Notes: generated from the sequence alone by a model not told the origin. A stretch of DNA of 64,000 nt from Streptomyces adustus (GCF_009377175.1 NZ_VJZD01000005.1:1-64000); one strand, 5' to 3'. Positions 9,731 to 19,508 are shown, numbered from the stretch's first letter. Translations and numbers: made by a program.

Positions 9731-9998
9731 GGGCGACGTCTCTGGTCTGGGCATCGGAGCCGAAGGCTGGGAGGGCGGCAGCCAGTGGATCCAGACCTGG
9801 TAACCACAGGCACCGCCGATCACCGGCTGCAGCACACCCCTGCGTGACCGTCCCGACTTGACGGTCGCGCTCCTCCGAGGGGAGCGCGCAGGGCCCCGAT
9901 CAGCAATTCACGGCATGTCGGTTCCCTGGCGGTGACCAGGAAGGGTGGGCAGTCCATCCACTCCCACCCTCGCGCAGCACCCGTGTCCTGACTTCCTC
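9731..9998 (-). repeat. inverted duplication, copy B (partner 3576-3843)
   Basis: This is the reverse-complement partner of 3576-3843. It holds the truncated 3' end of the small secreted-protein gene followed by the same downstream stretch. Outside 9731-9998 the similarity stops sharply on both sides. Because copy A has the full gene and copy B only its tail, copy B is probably the derived copy. Confidence 0.85.
9732..9803 (+). pseudogene. 3' fragment of the small secreted-protein gene
   Basis: Codons for GDVSGLGIGAEGWEGG followed by SQWIQTW and a stop match the end of the 3771-4148 product with one substitution (SS to GS). The upstream part of the gene is replaced by unrelated sequence, so no signal peptide or mature protein can be made. 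Confidence 0.85.
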
Positions 9999-10317
9999 GA
10001 TCCCCTCCAGGACGAGGAGGCGGAGCAGCCGACGCGCCCGGTCATTGCCGGCCGGGCGCTACTGCCTCGGTCGGCATGAGTACTGTGAGCGCCGCGGTTC
10101 GAAGACCCCGAGCGGACTCGCGGGGCACAGCATGCCAGGCCGACTCCGGCGACCCGTGCGGACGAAAGCCTTCGCGCCCTGCCTCCTGCAGTCCACGCTG
10201 CCGACGTAGGACCGGCCAGGTGATGGCCGCCCGTCGCCGCTCCCGCTCATTCGCCGGGTCATGCGCCCAGCGGTCATGACCTCCGTTTGCCCGACGGACG
10301 ACCCGTCTGTCGAACGG
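9999..10317. other. intergenic stretch without a supported gene
   Basis: Only short overlapping frames are present and none has a recognisable product. It separates the inverted-repeat copy from the SsgA-like gene. Confidence 0.5.
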
Positions 10318-10758
10318 TCATTCGTCGGCGGTCAGGAGGAGAGTCGCGATGTGATCCATGTCGACGTAGCTTCCCTCCGTGCCCGCCGGGACGAGCTCCC
10401 GGGCCCTGTCCAGGAAATGAGCGACAGGGGAAGCCTTCATGTCGAGCACTGCAGACCCGAGTCTGGACCGGACGACAATGCGAATGACCGGACCGTGCGA
10501 CGAGCGCCGGGGCGACACCAGGACGTCCCCTTCTCCCACCGGGCGGCTCATTCCGTCTTGCAGGAGACTGAGCGCGAATACCCAGTTGACCGTGCCGCTC
10601 GAGGTCGTCCCGATCGACAGACGTACGGCGTAGGGGTCGGCACGGTGATAGTGAAATGCTGCGGGGAGTGAAACATGCGGCTCACCTCCGACGACCACGT
10701 GCACTTCGAGCTCACAAGTGACCGTCGTCTCGGCCGCGCTTGAAAACGGTTGAGTCAT
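10318..10758 (-). CDS. SsgA-family sporulation/cell-division regulator (SALP)
   Basis: A 146-residue SsgA-like protein. This family is confined to sporulating actinomycetes and helps control septation and cell-wall remodelling during sporulation. Family features seen include an N-terminal strand region (TVTCELEVHVVV), the segment YHRADPYAVRLSI, the stretch VNWVFALSLLQDGMSRPVGEGDV, read here as two halves VNWVFALSLLQ and DGMSRPVGEGDV, then the C-terminal region FLDRARELVPAGTE. I place the start at ATG 10758 (MTQPFSS), with GGACGGG six bases upstream; ATG 10776 is the alternative. It is transcribed divergently from the STAND regulator at 11321 across a 560-bp gap. Which SALP class it belongs to cannot be told by eye. 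Confidence 0.88.
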   Translation of the reverse strand: MTQPFSSAAETTVTCELEVHVVVGGEPHVSLPAAFHYHRADPYAVRLSIGTTSSGTVNWVFALSLLQDGMSRPVGEGDVLVSPRRSSHGPVIRIVVRSRLGSAVLDMKASPVAHFLDRARELVPAGTEGSYVDMDHIATLLLTADE

Positions 10759-11320
10759 TTCCTGCCCGTCCAACATGGTCTGGGGGATGGCACCTCTTGT
10801 CCGAAAAAGCCTAGGGCCGCCCGAAGCCACCACTTGCCGGGAAATGTATGAAAGGTTGCCCAGGAGAGAACCACACGCGAGGCAACCTCGAGGCCACGCC
10901 TCTGCGGTTCCCCGGCTCCGCGGTCGCCGGAACCACCCCGGTCTCATGGACGCGGCCGACCGTGCCGTCGGGGAACGCCCCGGCAGATCAAGGCCGTTGT
11001 GAAGGCCGACCCGTCGTCCACGTGTTCCGCGTGACGGCGAGCGGCCGAAAACGGCAGCGGTATCGCATCGGCAACGAGGGCGGTCCCGGGAAGAGTTGGC
11101 GAACGCCGCTCAGTGGCGCACACACGTGCTCCACAGACACTCCGCTCCCGGCACCAGCGCGTATCACCTTCCATCACTCGGCATGATTTTGTGCATATCC
11201 TGTAGCCGTAAAACCGTCATGATCGCCAAGCGGCGTTCGTCTCCCCCGGCTTAGTCAGGCGGTCAAACGACCACATACCGTGATGAGCCGGTCGGACACA
11301 GAGGGACGCGGCACACGGGG
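10759..11320. other. divergent intergenic region (promoters for SsgA-like and STAND regulator genes)
   Basis: No gene is supported here. The last 150 bp are less GC-rich (around TTTTGTGCATATCCTGTAG near 11190-11210) and probably carry the promoter of the plus-strand regulator. I could not fix -35/-10 elements with confidence. Confidence 0.45.
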
Positions 11321-13588
11321 GTGGGTCAGGTGACCGAAGAGAACGGCGTCGGGTTCGGAGCGCTGCTCAGGCAGTTGCGCCTGGAGGCGTCACTGACGAT
11401 CGAGGCGCTGGCCGAGGCCTCGGGGGTGAGCGGGCGCGGGATCGGAGACCTGGAACGAGGACGCCGGGCGACTCCCCAGCGAGGCACGGTCGCGGCGCTG
11501 GCGAACGGACTGAACCTGCACGAGCCGGATCGCGAACGGCTGCTCGCCGCGGCCCGCATCGGCCGCAACCCGCGCCAGAGCCCCGCCGACGTGCGCGCCT
11601 TCCCGCGCGGCATCGACGATTTCGTCGGCCGGGAGCAGGAACTCGCCCACCTCACCGCGCTGGCAGGACAGGCCGCCCTCGGCCGGCCACAGGTCGTGGC
11701 GGTGTCCGGGCCTCCGGGGACCGGGAAGACCACCCTGGCGCTGCACGCGGCACGCGAGCTGGCGGACCGTTTCCCCGACGGGCAGCTCGTACTCGATCTG
11801 CGCGGCATGGACGAGGAGCCCCCCATGCCGGCAGAACTCATGCTGCGCGTGCTCAAGGCCGTCGGCGTCGCCGACCGGGACCTGGCCAAGGCCGGACCGC
11901 CAGGTCACCCGGACCTCTACCGGCAGGCGCTCGCCGGGCGCCGCTGTCTGCTGGTGCTGGACAACGCCCGTGACGAGGCTCAGGTCCGCCCCCTCCTGCC
12001 GAGTGCGGGCGGGGCGATGGTCCTGATCACCAGTCGAAGGATGCTCACCGGACTGGAGGACGTCGAACGCCTGCCCATCGGCGAACTCTCCCCCTCCGAA
12101 GCCGCCGTCTTCCTGACCGGCGTGATCGGCAAGGACCGCGCGGACGCCGATCCCGACGCTCTCTCCGAGGTCGCGCTGCGCTGCGCGTACCTGCCCCTTG
12201 CCCTGCGTGTGGCGGGCAACTGGCTGGCGACGCGCACCGGCTGGACCGTACGCCGTCTGGCCGATCGTCTCGCTCTGCAAGAACGCCGTCTGGACACCCT
12301 GGCCGCCGGTGACGTCCGCGTGTCCGCCGCCTTCGACCTGTCCTACCGTCAGCTCACCCCCGATGCCGCCCGGCTCTTCCGCCTCCTCGCCCTGGTCGAC
12401 GGCCCGGACGCCAGCGTCGCCGTCAGCGCCCAGCTCACCGGACAGGAGTGCTTCGACGTCGAAGACACCCTGGAGGAGCTGGTCGAGACCGGACTGCTGG
12501 GATCCGACCAGGACCGGTACCGCCTCCACGACCTGCTGAAGCTGTACGCCCGCGACCGGCTGAGAGCCGAGGAGCCCGAGGAGGCCGCCGAAGCGGCCAG
12601 GTCCGCACTGCATCACTGGCTGCTGGAGACCGCGGTCGTGGCCGGCCGCTGGTTCGAGCCCGACTACGGTGCCCCGCCTCCCACATGGCAGGGGATCGTC
12701 GATCTGTCGACTGCGGACCGCGCCCGCCGCTGGCTCCAGACGGAGAGCATCAATTGGCTTGCGGCCTTCCATTCCGCCGCCCACGAAGAGGACCACGCCG
12801 CCGTGGTCGAGGTCGCGGAAGCCCTCCACTGGTTCTCCGACCAGTGGATCTTCTGGGGGCACTGGCCGGAGGTCTCCGCCACCGCCGCCGCCAGTGCTCA
12901 GGCCTTGGGCGATCCCCTCCTCGAAGCCACCCACTTGAACCTCCACGCCTGGGCCCTGTTGATCTGCGAAGGCCGGCACCACGCCAGCATGGAGCGGTCA
13001 GCCGAAGCACTCGAGGCAGCCCGGCGCGCCCGTGATCTTCCCCAGCAGGCCTGGGCCCACAGCTACACGGCCTGGGCGCTCAGCCACCTCGGTGACTACT
13101 CCGCGGCAGCACCGCACAATCGCGAAGCGGCCCAACTGTTCGAAGCCGCGGGTGACATGCACGGGACCCTCCACGCCATGTGCAGCCACGCCGACACCCT
13201 GCTGCGAGCGGGACGTTACGAGGAATCCATCGCGGAGCACCTCCGTACGCTCGCCTTTCTCGATCAGGCCGGCGACAGCATCGAGCCGCACAGCGCCGCC
13301 TTCAATCGCGCCAACGTGCAGGCTTCCATAGGCCAGGCCCAGACTCTTCTCGAGAACTGGGCGAAGGCCGCCGATCACCTGCGCATCGCGGTGGATCTCG
13401 CCCGCGCGAGCGCGAATCCGGGTCTCGAGAGCCGAGCTTTGATCCATCTCGCGGAAGCCCTGCGGGCCGGCGGACATCATGAACAGGCTCGTGAGGTCTA
13501 CGTCCAATGCGTCGGTCTCGGAGAGTCCGGCAACCCTGAGCATGTGGTGGCGGCCCGGGAGCGCCTGGCGGAACTGGATCGCAGTTGA
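11321..13588 (+). CDS. STAND transcriptional regulator: XRE-type HTH, NB-ARC ATPase, TPR repeats
   Basis: A 755-residue signal-integrating regulator. An XRE-type helix-turn-helix fills residues 10-65 (LRLEASLTIEALAEASGVS, then GIGDLERGRRATP). The NB-ARC ATPase follows, with Walker A GPPGTGKTT at about 130-138 and a Walker B-like stretch CLLVLDNA near 210. A winged-helix part ends with YRLHDLLKLYARDRL near 405. The C-terminal 300 residues are TPR-like helical repeats that probably sense a ligand or partner. Streptomyces uses many such proteins in development and antibiotic control, but the target here is unknown. The start is GTG 11321; GTG 11330 is possible. It is divergent from the SsgA-like gene and has its own terminator at 13618-13662. 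Confidence 0.88.
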   Translation: MGQVTEENGVGFGALLRQLRLEASLTIEALAEASGVSGRGIGDLERGRRATPQRGTVAALANGLNLHEPDRERLLAAARIGRNPRQSPADVRAFPRGIDDFVGREQELAHLTALAGQAALGRPQVVAVSGPPGTGKTTLALHAARELADRFPDGQLVLDLRGMDEEPPMPAELMLRVLKAVGVADRDLAKAGPPGHPDLYRQALAGRRCLLVLDNARDEAQVRPLLPSAGGAMVLITSRRMLTGLEDVERLPIGELSPSEAAVFLTGVIGKDRADADPDALSEVALRCAYLPLALRVAGNWLATRTGWTVRRLADRLALQERRLDTLAAGDVRVSAAFDLSYRQLTPDAARLFRLLALVDGPDASVAVSAQLTGQECFDVEDTLEELVETGLLGSDQDRYRLHDLLKLYARDRLRAEEPEEAAEAARSALHHWLLETAVVAGRWFEPDYGAPPPTWQGIVDLSTADRARRWLQTESINWLAAFHSAAHEEDHAAVVEVAEALHWFSDQWIFWGHWPEVSATAAASAQALGDPLLEATHLNLHAWALLICEGRHHASMERSAEALEAARRARDLPQQAWAHSYTAWALSHLGDYSAAAPHNREAAQLFEAAGDMHGTLHAMCSHADTLLRAGRYEESIAEHLRTLAFLDQAGDSIEPHSAAFNRANVQASIGQAQTLLENWAKAADHLRIAVDLARASANPGLESRALIHLAEALRAGGHHEQAREVYVQCVGLGESGNPEHVVAARERLAELDRS

Positions 13589-13617
13589 TGCTGTCCTTCC
13601 ACCGTCGATCGCGGTGT

Positions 13618-13662
13618 CCGTGCCTGCCGTGGCTCGCGGGCCCGAGCGGACGGCAGGCACGG
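13618..13662 (+). terminator. hairpin terminator of the STAND regulator gene
   Basis: A perfect 13-bp stem (13618-13630 with 13650-13662, arm CCGTGCCTGCCGT) with a 19-nt loop begins 29 bp after the stop codon. Confidence 0.75.
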
Positions 13663-14166
13663 CGCCCGGTCTCCTTTGCGGGAGGCGCTGTGCGGTTTGC
13701 TGCTGATGCATGTCCTCGCCAGGGAGTTCATCGAGGGGCAGGTGCGGAGGTGCGCTTTCCGTGCAGTGGCGGGGTTCGGATGGAGGCTGCCGAGTGGGAG
13801 GCGAGAGGCGCTTCGTCCCACTCGGCGGCCAGAAGGAACGCTAGGCCTTCTCGGAGGCCTCAGCGCGTCCAGCAGTGCGCGTCAACTGGTCCATGGGTGC
13901 ACTCGGCCCCTGAGAATCAGCCCGAAAGTCCAGTGCCGGACTCAATAGGTTTGAGCACCAGAAAATGCGGCCTGTGATCAGCCCGCACGAACGGCGCGCG
14001 GTCCAAATGTGAAGACTCGACTTGAGCAGCTCCGGGTCGAACTCGTGTGGATTCTGCACCATGAGGCAGAGCATCCACACCAACGACTCGGCTGATGCGG
14101 TCCGGTGATCATTGCGCCAGTACGATTCAAATGACCTACATGCCCGTCTTCGATTTTAGGAGTGCC
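13663..14166. other. intergenic stretch without a supported gene
   Basis: Short overlapping frames only. The right end contains the promoter and ribosome binding site (AGGAG, 14158-14162) of the small secreted-protein gene at 14167. Confidence 0.45.
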
Positions 14167-14541
14167 ATGCTCGTGCGACGATGGATCACGGCGACAGCGG
14201 CGACGGCGGTTGCTGTCGTGATGACGTTGGCCGGGGCCGGTAGCGCTTCAGCATCCGACTACTTCTATATCGGCGGGTCCGAAGGAGAAGTCGACAACAG
14301 CCCTGGAAACGGTGCTCCGGGGTGGATATGGGTATACGCCGGGTCTGATTACAATTCCCTCGACAACGCGTCCGCGACACTGGAATTCCAACTTGCCGAC
14401 GGCAGCAGCGGAACGTACACCGTACTCAAGGACAAAGCCGGGTCCACGAATCTCTGGTCCGCGGTCTGGGCCGCCAGATTGTGCATCACCACTGCATACA
14501 AGAACCATTACAACTGCACCGAGTGGCACGAGTACGCGTAG
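14167..14541 (+). CDS. small secreted protein of unknown function (124 aa)
   Basis: ATG 14167 is preceded by AGGAG at 4-nt spacing. It opens a clear signal peptide: MLVRRW, a hydrophobic alanine/valine/threonine core, and cleavage near SASAS-DY at about residue 29. The mature part (about 95 residues) is rich in aromatic and small polar residues (DYFYIGGSEG, APGWIWVYAG, STNLWSAVWAARLC) and has two cysteines (RLCITT and YNCTEW), which may pair. No family is recognised. It is less GC-rich than its neighbours, hinting at separate acquisition. It converges on the sedolisin gene, with a shared hairpin at 14612-14643. Confidence 0.78.
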   Translation: MLVRRWITATAATAVAVVMTLAGAGSASASDYFYIGGSEGEVDNSPGNGAPGWIWVYAGSDYNSLDNASATLEFQLADGSSGTYTVLKDKAGSTNLWSAVWAARLCITTAYKNHYNCTEWHEYA

Positions 14542-14611
14542 TCATCGATGTGTGTCGCCCCCTGATCGACTTCTCTTGCCCGACCTCTAATCGCTGAGAG
14601 GCCGAACAGCC

Positions 14612-14643
14612 GGCCGCGGCGAACGGATTCGTCCGCCGCGGCC
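14612..14643. terminator. bidirectional hairpin terminator
   Basis: A perfect 10-bp stem GGCCGCGGCG (14612-14621) with its complement at 14634-14643 and a 12-nt loop lies between the convergent small secreted gene and the sedolisin gene. Confidence 0.7.
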
Positions 14644-14771
14644 GACCGTCACCCGCTTTCAGGCTCACCGTCCGGCGCGACTCCGCCGCCGGCGGCAGGT
14701 GTCCGAGCGACCTCTCGGGCAGACGTCCCGCGGTGCGACAGCCTCTGTCGCGTCCGATACATGGCCGGTGG

Positions 14772-17700
14772 TCATGCAACCTTCTTCAGTGTGAAGTCGC
14801 CGAGCGCCGAGTCCTGCTCCATCAGTTTCACCCGAGTCGTCTCCGGCTCGTAGCCCTCCATAGAGGTGGTCACCGTGAACGGGCCGCCACTGGCGTCGAG
14901 CCACAGGGAGAACGTTCCGTCGTCGGCGGTCGTCACGGTGTGGCTCGACTTCTTGCCGACGATCTGGACGGTGGCTCCGGTGAGGGGGGCTGTACCGCCT
15001 TCTCCATCGTCACCGAGCACGGTGCCCGTGTAGGCGCCCCATCCCTTGCGCGGGTCGACGTTCATCGTCACCGGGATCGAGGCGACGTGGTACGGCGTGT
15101 CGGTACTCACGCTCAACTTCGCTGCGTAGGCGCCTGGTTGAGTGACCTCGGAGACCGAGGCGTCCAAAGACACCGTGACGGTGGTGCTGGCTCCCGGGCG
15201 CAGGGTCGCCCGCTGTCCGTGGAGACCCAGCCATGTCACGTCGTCCGTACGGTCGCCCTGGTCGTATCCGGGCAGCACGCCGACGGCCGCGGTGAAATTG
15301 GCGAAGGGCGTGCGCATGCCTCCGACGCTGTAGAAGCCGGGAGCCGCACCGCCCCGGTAGATCGCGGAAGCGGCGTTGGGCAGCGCCGTCCATGTGCCGG
15401 ACTGAGGGTCGTAGGCGTAGCTCTTGTTGGTGACGCCGGTCGCGGTTCTGCCGCCGACGATGATGAACCGGCCGTTTGCTGCCGCGTAGTTCGGTCCCCA
15501 CACCGCCAGGGTCATGTCCGCGATCGGTGACCAGCTGTCGGTCACCGGGTCGTAGACATAGGCGTGCTTCGTTATGCCAGCGTTCACCGTCTCGCCGCCG
15601 GCGCAGTAGAGCTTGTCGGCGATCTCGCCGCAGGCGGTCCAGCCGATGGGGATGGGGTAGGGGGCCATCGCCGACCACTTGTCGGTGGCCGGGTCGTAGG
15701 CGTACACGTCGGTGTTGAGGCAGTTCTTCTTGCCGCATCCGCCGACGACGTACAGCTTGCCGTCCACGACCGCGCTTCCGGAGCCGGCGTAGGGCTTGGG
15801 TGTCGGCGCTCCGGTGCTCCAGGTGTCGGAGGCCGGGTCGTATATCTCCAGCTTGGGATCGAGCGTGGAGTCGTTGCGCCATCCGCCCACGGCGTAGAAC
15901 TTGCCGCCGATGAATCCCTTGGCCGGTGCGTCACGTTCGTCGGCTGCCGACGCCAGTTGCGACCAGGCGTCGGTGCCCGGGTCGTAGACGTACATGTCCG
16001 GGGTGTAGCTGCCAGTGCTGGGGGTGAAGCCGAACGCGGAGTAGAGCCGGCCGTCGTACGCGGCGACGGCATTGTCCGCCGTGGTCGTCGGCAGATTCGC
16101 CACCGACTGCCAGGCCGTGCCGTCGACCGTTTGCGTATCAGGGGTACTGGCCTGCTCGGCCACGGTGAAGGTGGCGGGAGCCTTGCCGGTGTTCTTTATC
16201 GTCAGCTTCGTCGTGGCTCTGCCGCCGAGGGACAGTGTCTTGTCGACGGCTGTCTGTTTGACGGTGAGCTTTCCGGACTGGAGACCGTAGTCGGACTCGG
16301 TCACACCGTCCGGTACCACGCGCGCTGTCCTGGTCCCGGTGGCGAACTTGCTCTTGGTCGCCGTGAAGGACTGCTTGCCGAGGGCGTCGGAGAAGAGCCA
16401 GTAGAAGCCGTCGTCCAGTTGCGGGTCGTCCGGGGTGGCCGCTGTCAGGCCGATCTGCCCGTGATCACCGGCGTTGCGGACCCTGGCGTTGAGGATCTTG
16501 GTACCGGTGTTGGCGTCGGTGACGACACCGGCCACCAGCCCTCCGCTCACGGGGGTGGTGGGGTGGTCGCCGATGAAAAGGTTGTCCAATTCCCAGAAGT
16601 TGTCATTGCTGGCGACGAATCGGAACCGCACCTGGACCGTCTTGGCTCCGGAGTAGGCGGCGATCGGAATGTCTATGTGGCCGGACTGGCTCACCTTTGT
16701 CCATGTGCGCAGATTGGTCCAGGTCACGCCGCCGTCGGTGGTGATGTCGACCGTGGCGCTCTGCGTGGCATAGGCGGGGTAGTCCATGTCGAAGGAGATC
16801 CGCGGCCTGGTGTAATCGCTGAAGTCGTAGACCGGGCTGAACAGTGACGAGTCCTGACGCTTGCCGGGGTAGCTGATGCTGTTGGCCAGGGCGAAGCCTC
16901 CGCTGCCACCGGTCCTGTTCCCTTGGTGCGTGGGATCCGAGAACCCCCAGCCGCCCTCGGTTCCGGGGGCGTTGACGACGCTCCAGCCGTCGGGCGGGGA
17001 GTCGGTCGCGTCGAACGCCTCGGTGCGGCCGACGGTTCCCACGTCGTAACCGGCGAAGGTGTCCACGTCACGGTCCACGGGGAGGGCGACGTCCGCCTTC
17101 TGTGTCGAGGATCCGAGGCTGATGTCCTTCGTTCCGGTCTGGTAGCCGGGGTACTGGGCGACGACCTTCAGCGTGTAGTCGTGGCCTTCCGGCAGTCTCA
17201 GCTTGTAGACGCCTGTGTAGGGGTTGGTGAAGACCGGCGCGCCGGGCACGTCCTCGGCGGTCACCGACGCGTAGAGCGGATATCCGTGGCCGGAGCCGTC
17301 GGTGATCTTGCCGGTGACGGTCTGGGACGGCGCGGTGTCCAGCGAGACGTCCTGTGTGACCGAGTCGCCGTCGGCCACCGTGACCGTCGAGGTCTTCGTC
17401 CGGTAGCCGTAGGCGTCGGCGCGCAGGTCGTACGTGCCGGGCGGGAGCGTGAGGGAGTAGTGACCGTGGGAGTCCACGGTGTCCTGGTAGCCGTCGGCCG
17501 TGACGGTCGCCGCGGTCAGCGGAGCGCCGGTGGAGTCGGTGACGGTCCCGCTGACCGTGCCGTGCGGGTAGTTGCGGAAGGCCGCCAGACCGTTGGGGGT
17601 GCCGAGGCCCGTCGGTCCGTCGTAGCCCGCGCCGGCAGTGCAGAGATAGGACGGGGTGCACGTGCCGTTGGTGCCGCTGGTGACGTCGTTGAGCGCGGAC

Positions 17701-18836
17701 TTCTTGAAATAGGGGTAGGCGTTCGGATAGGTGCCCGCGTCGGGAGTGGCGGCGGCCGCGTACACACCGGTGATGATGGGGGCGGCGGCGCTGGTGCCGC
17801 CCATCTCACCCCAGCCGTAGCCACCGTATGTCTGGTAGAACGCCACACCGGTGTAGGGGTCGGCGACCGCGGCCACGTCCGACACCGAGCGATTGTCACA
17901 GCCGGTGTCCCTCTGGAATCCGGGCTTGGGCTCGTAGGCCGAACACCCCGACCCGGTGAGGCCCCACGCCGATTCGGTCCAGCCACGTGACGCGGTCGTG
18001 CTCGGCCTGAGTGACGTGCCGCCGACGGCGGTCACGTGCTGCGAGGCGGCCGGGTAGGAGATGCCGTAGCCGAAGTCCCCGGTGGAGGCGACCATGGCGA
18101 CGCCCGGACGGTCGTAGTGGGCGTCGAATTCGGTGACCTCCTCCGGAACCTCGCCGCTGCCCGCTCCGCCCCTGTAGTCGCTTCCGTAGGAGTTGGAGAC
18201 GTACTGGGCTCCCTGCGCGACCGCCTGGTCGACGGCGGCGAAGATGTCCTGGAAGTCGGTGCTGTCCGCCTCGACCAGCAGGAGGTGCGCGGCGGGCGCG
18301 GAGGCCGAGACCATGTCCAGGTCGAGCGATGCCTCAGCCGCCCAACTGCCGTTGGCTTCGGGGAAATCGGTGCCGCCCCGCTGATCGACTTTTCGGAAGC
18401 ACCCGTCGGCGGCCGTGCACGCGGGCAGTCCGTACTGCTCACGGTAGACGGCCAGATCGGCCTCCGCCGTCGGATCGTCGTAGGCCACCACGACGGCGAC
18501 CGTGCGACCGCCGCCGCCGTCCGTCGGCAGGTCGTACGCGCTCTGCAGATCGGACGGGCCGTAGCCGACGGGCGCGGTGTCCGAGACTCCGTGCTTGGCG
18601 ACGGTGTCGGTGCGCCGGATCGCGAAGCACCCCACCTTGCCGGGTTTCGGCTCCGAGCACACGGACTCGGCGGCCGGCTTGGTGTCCTGCACCGACGCGT
18701 CGGCGCTGGGTTTCGCCGACGCCGCCGCGGCGAGCGGCAGGCCGGCGCCCAGCACCGCCATCACGATCGAGGCGACGACCCCCAGGCGTGGGGGCGTGGG
18801 CCCGGGTCTCGCGGTGAACAGCCTGGTTATTCGCAA
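14772..18836 (-). CDS. giant secreted sedolisin (S53) protease with carboxypeptidase-regulatory and kelch repeats
   Basis: Start TTG 18836 is chosen because AGGAG sits seven bases upstream and a signal peptide follows (LRITRLFTARPGPTPPRLGV, hydrophobic core to about residue 45). The product is 1,354 residues and extracellular. The sedolisin catalytic set is complete: Glu168 and Asp172 in EASLDLD (the family's E-x3-D spacing) and Ser349 in GGTSAAAP, with the C-terminal calcium-loop region around DGPTGLGTPNG. Two carboxypeptidase-regulatory-like beta domains follow (about 425-580), then a jelly-roll-like domain (about 590-760), another regulatory-like domain, five or so kelch repeats (about 920-1190, for example KLYVVGGC and FIIVGGRTA) and a final regulatory-like domain. 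Acid-active serine-carboxyl proteases of this family degrade extracellular protein; the kelch propeller may bind a partner or substrate. It is monocistronic. Confidence 0.9.
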   Translation of the reverse strand: MRITRLFTARPGPTPPRLGVVASIVMAVLGAGLPLAAAASAKPSADASVQDTKPAAESVCSEPKPGKVGCFAIRRTDTVAKHGVSDTAPVGYGPSDLQSAYDLPTDGGGGRTVAVVVAYDDPTAEADLAVYREQYGLPACTAADGCFRKVDQRGGTDFPEANGSWAAEASLDLDMVSASAPAAHLLLVEADSTDFQDIFAAVDQAVAQGAQYVSNSYGSDYRGGAGSGEVPEEVTEFDAHYDRPGVAMVASTGDFGYGISYPAASQHVTAVGGTSLRPSTTASRGWTESAWGLTGSGCSAYEPKPGFQRDTGCDNRSVSDVAAVADPYTGVAFYQTYGGYGWGEMGGTSAAAPIITGVYAAAATPDAGTYPNAYPYFKKSALNDVTSGTNGTCTPSYLCTAGAGYDGPTGLGTPNGLAAFRNYPHGTVSGTVTDSTGAPLTAATVTADGYQDTVDSHGHYSLTLPPGTYDLRADAYGYRTKTSTVTVADGDSVTQDVSLDTAPSQTVTGKITDGSGHGYPLYASVTAEDVPGAPVFTNPYTGVYKLRLPEGHDYTLKVVAQYPGYQTGTKDISLGSSTQKADVALPVDRDVDTFAGYDVGTVGRTEAFDATDSPPDGWSVVNAPGTEGGWGFSDPTHQGNRTGGSGGFALANSISYPGKRQDSSLFSPVYDFSDYTRPRISFDMDYPAYATQSATVDITTDGGVTWTNLRTWTKVSQSGHIDIPIAAYSGAKTVQVRFRFVASNDNFWELDNLFIGDHPTTPVSGGLVAGVVTDANTGTKILNARVRNAGDHGQIGLTAATPDDPQLDDGFYWLFSDALGKQSFTATKSKFATGTRTARVVPDGVTESDYGLQSGKLTVKQTAVDKTLSLGGRATTKLTIKNTGKAPATFTVAEQASTPDTQTVDGTAWQSVANLPTTTADNAVAAYDGRLYSAFGFTPSTGSYTPDMYVYDPGTDAWSQLASAADERDAPAKGFIGGKFYAVGGWRNDSTLDPKLEIYDPASDTWSTGAPTPKPYAGSGSAVVDGKLYVVGGCGKKNCLNTDVYAYDPATDKWSAMAPYPIPIGWTACGEIADKLYCAGGETVNAGITKHAYVYDPVTDSWSPIADMTLAVWGPNYAAANGRFIIVGGRTATGVTNKSYAYDPQSGTWTALPNAASAIYRGGAAPGFYSVGGMRTPFANFTAAVGVLPGYDQGDRTDDVTWLGLHGQRATLRPGASTTVTVSLDASVSEVTQPGAYAAKLSVSTDTPYHVASIPVTMNVDPRKGWGAYTGTVLGDDGEGGTAPLTGATVQIVGKKSSHTVTTADDGTFSLWLDASGGPFTVTTSMEGYEPETTRVKLMEQDSALGDFTLKKVA

Positions 18837-19508
18837 CGTGCCACTCCTGTGGGCTTGTACCTCGGACCAACCCTTTGACCACCGGTTGACTACGAACCCC
18901 TGTTCGCAACAGACGTTTTTGCAGATGAACTGATGAAAGGTCAAGTAATAATGTTCATGTGCACGTTCCGGGCATTCATCACCGAACCTACGGCCCGGAC
19001 GACCGGCCGAGCCGTCCGTCGTGAGAAGCGTGAGCCTGTTCACCACGACCGTGAGCCGGGTGGCGACGGCCGCCGGGAGGTGCGGCGCCCGCGGGGTGGT
19101 GGGCGACGGCACCGACTAGGAGCGGGACGGATCGAAGAGGAGCCTAGGAGCCGCGAGCCTGCCCGTTTGCCGTTCCGTGCACGGATGTTGTTCCCTCAGC
19201 GCACACGGAGTCGCGGAGCGCGCGTCGCCGGCCCCAGTCCGTGAACCCGCTGACCGCGGACGGTTCGTCACACCTGGACCGGCTGGCCGCTCATCGCTCT
19301 TCGGCGCGAGCAAGTGCCTCCCTGGGCAAGAGCCCGTGCGTTCCTCGACGCAAAACCGGAAGTGCGAGTTCGTAGGGTTCGGGACGACAATCCCGCTCTT
19401 TCGGGTGCGCGCTGCGGCCCTTGTCCGCCGTTCTGCGAGCCGTGGTCCTCCCCATCGGAATGCGCGCGGCTTCGAAGGGCTGCTCAGCCGATCTTCAAAG
19501 GGGTGAGC
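18837..19508. other. divergent intergenic region upstream of the sedolisin and WhiB-like genes
   Basis: No gene is supported. The stretch 18880-18960 is comparatively AT-rich and likely carries the sedolisin promoter on the minus strand. It contains the imperfect inverted sequence GAACCCCTGTTC, which might be a regulator site. The right end precedes the WhiB-like gene. Confidence 0.45.
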
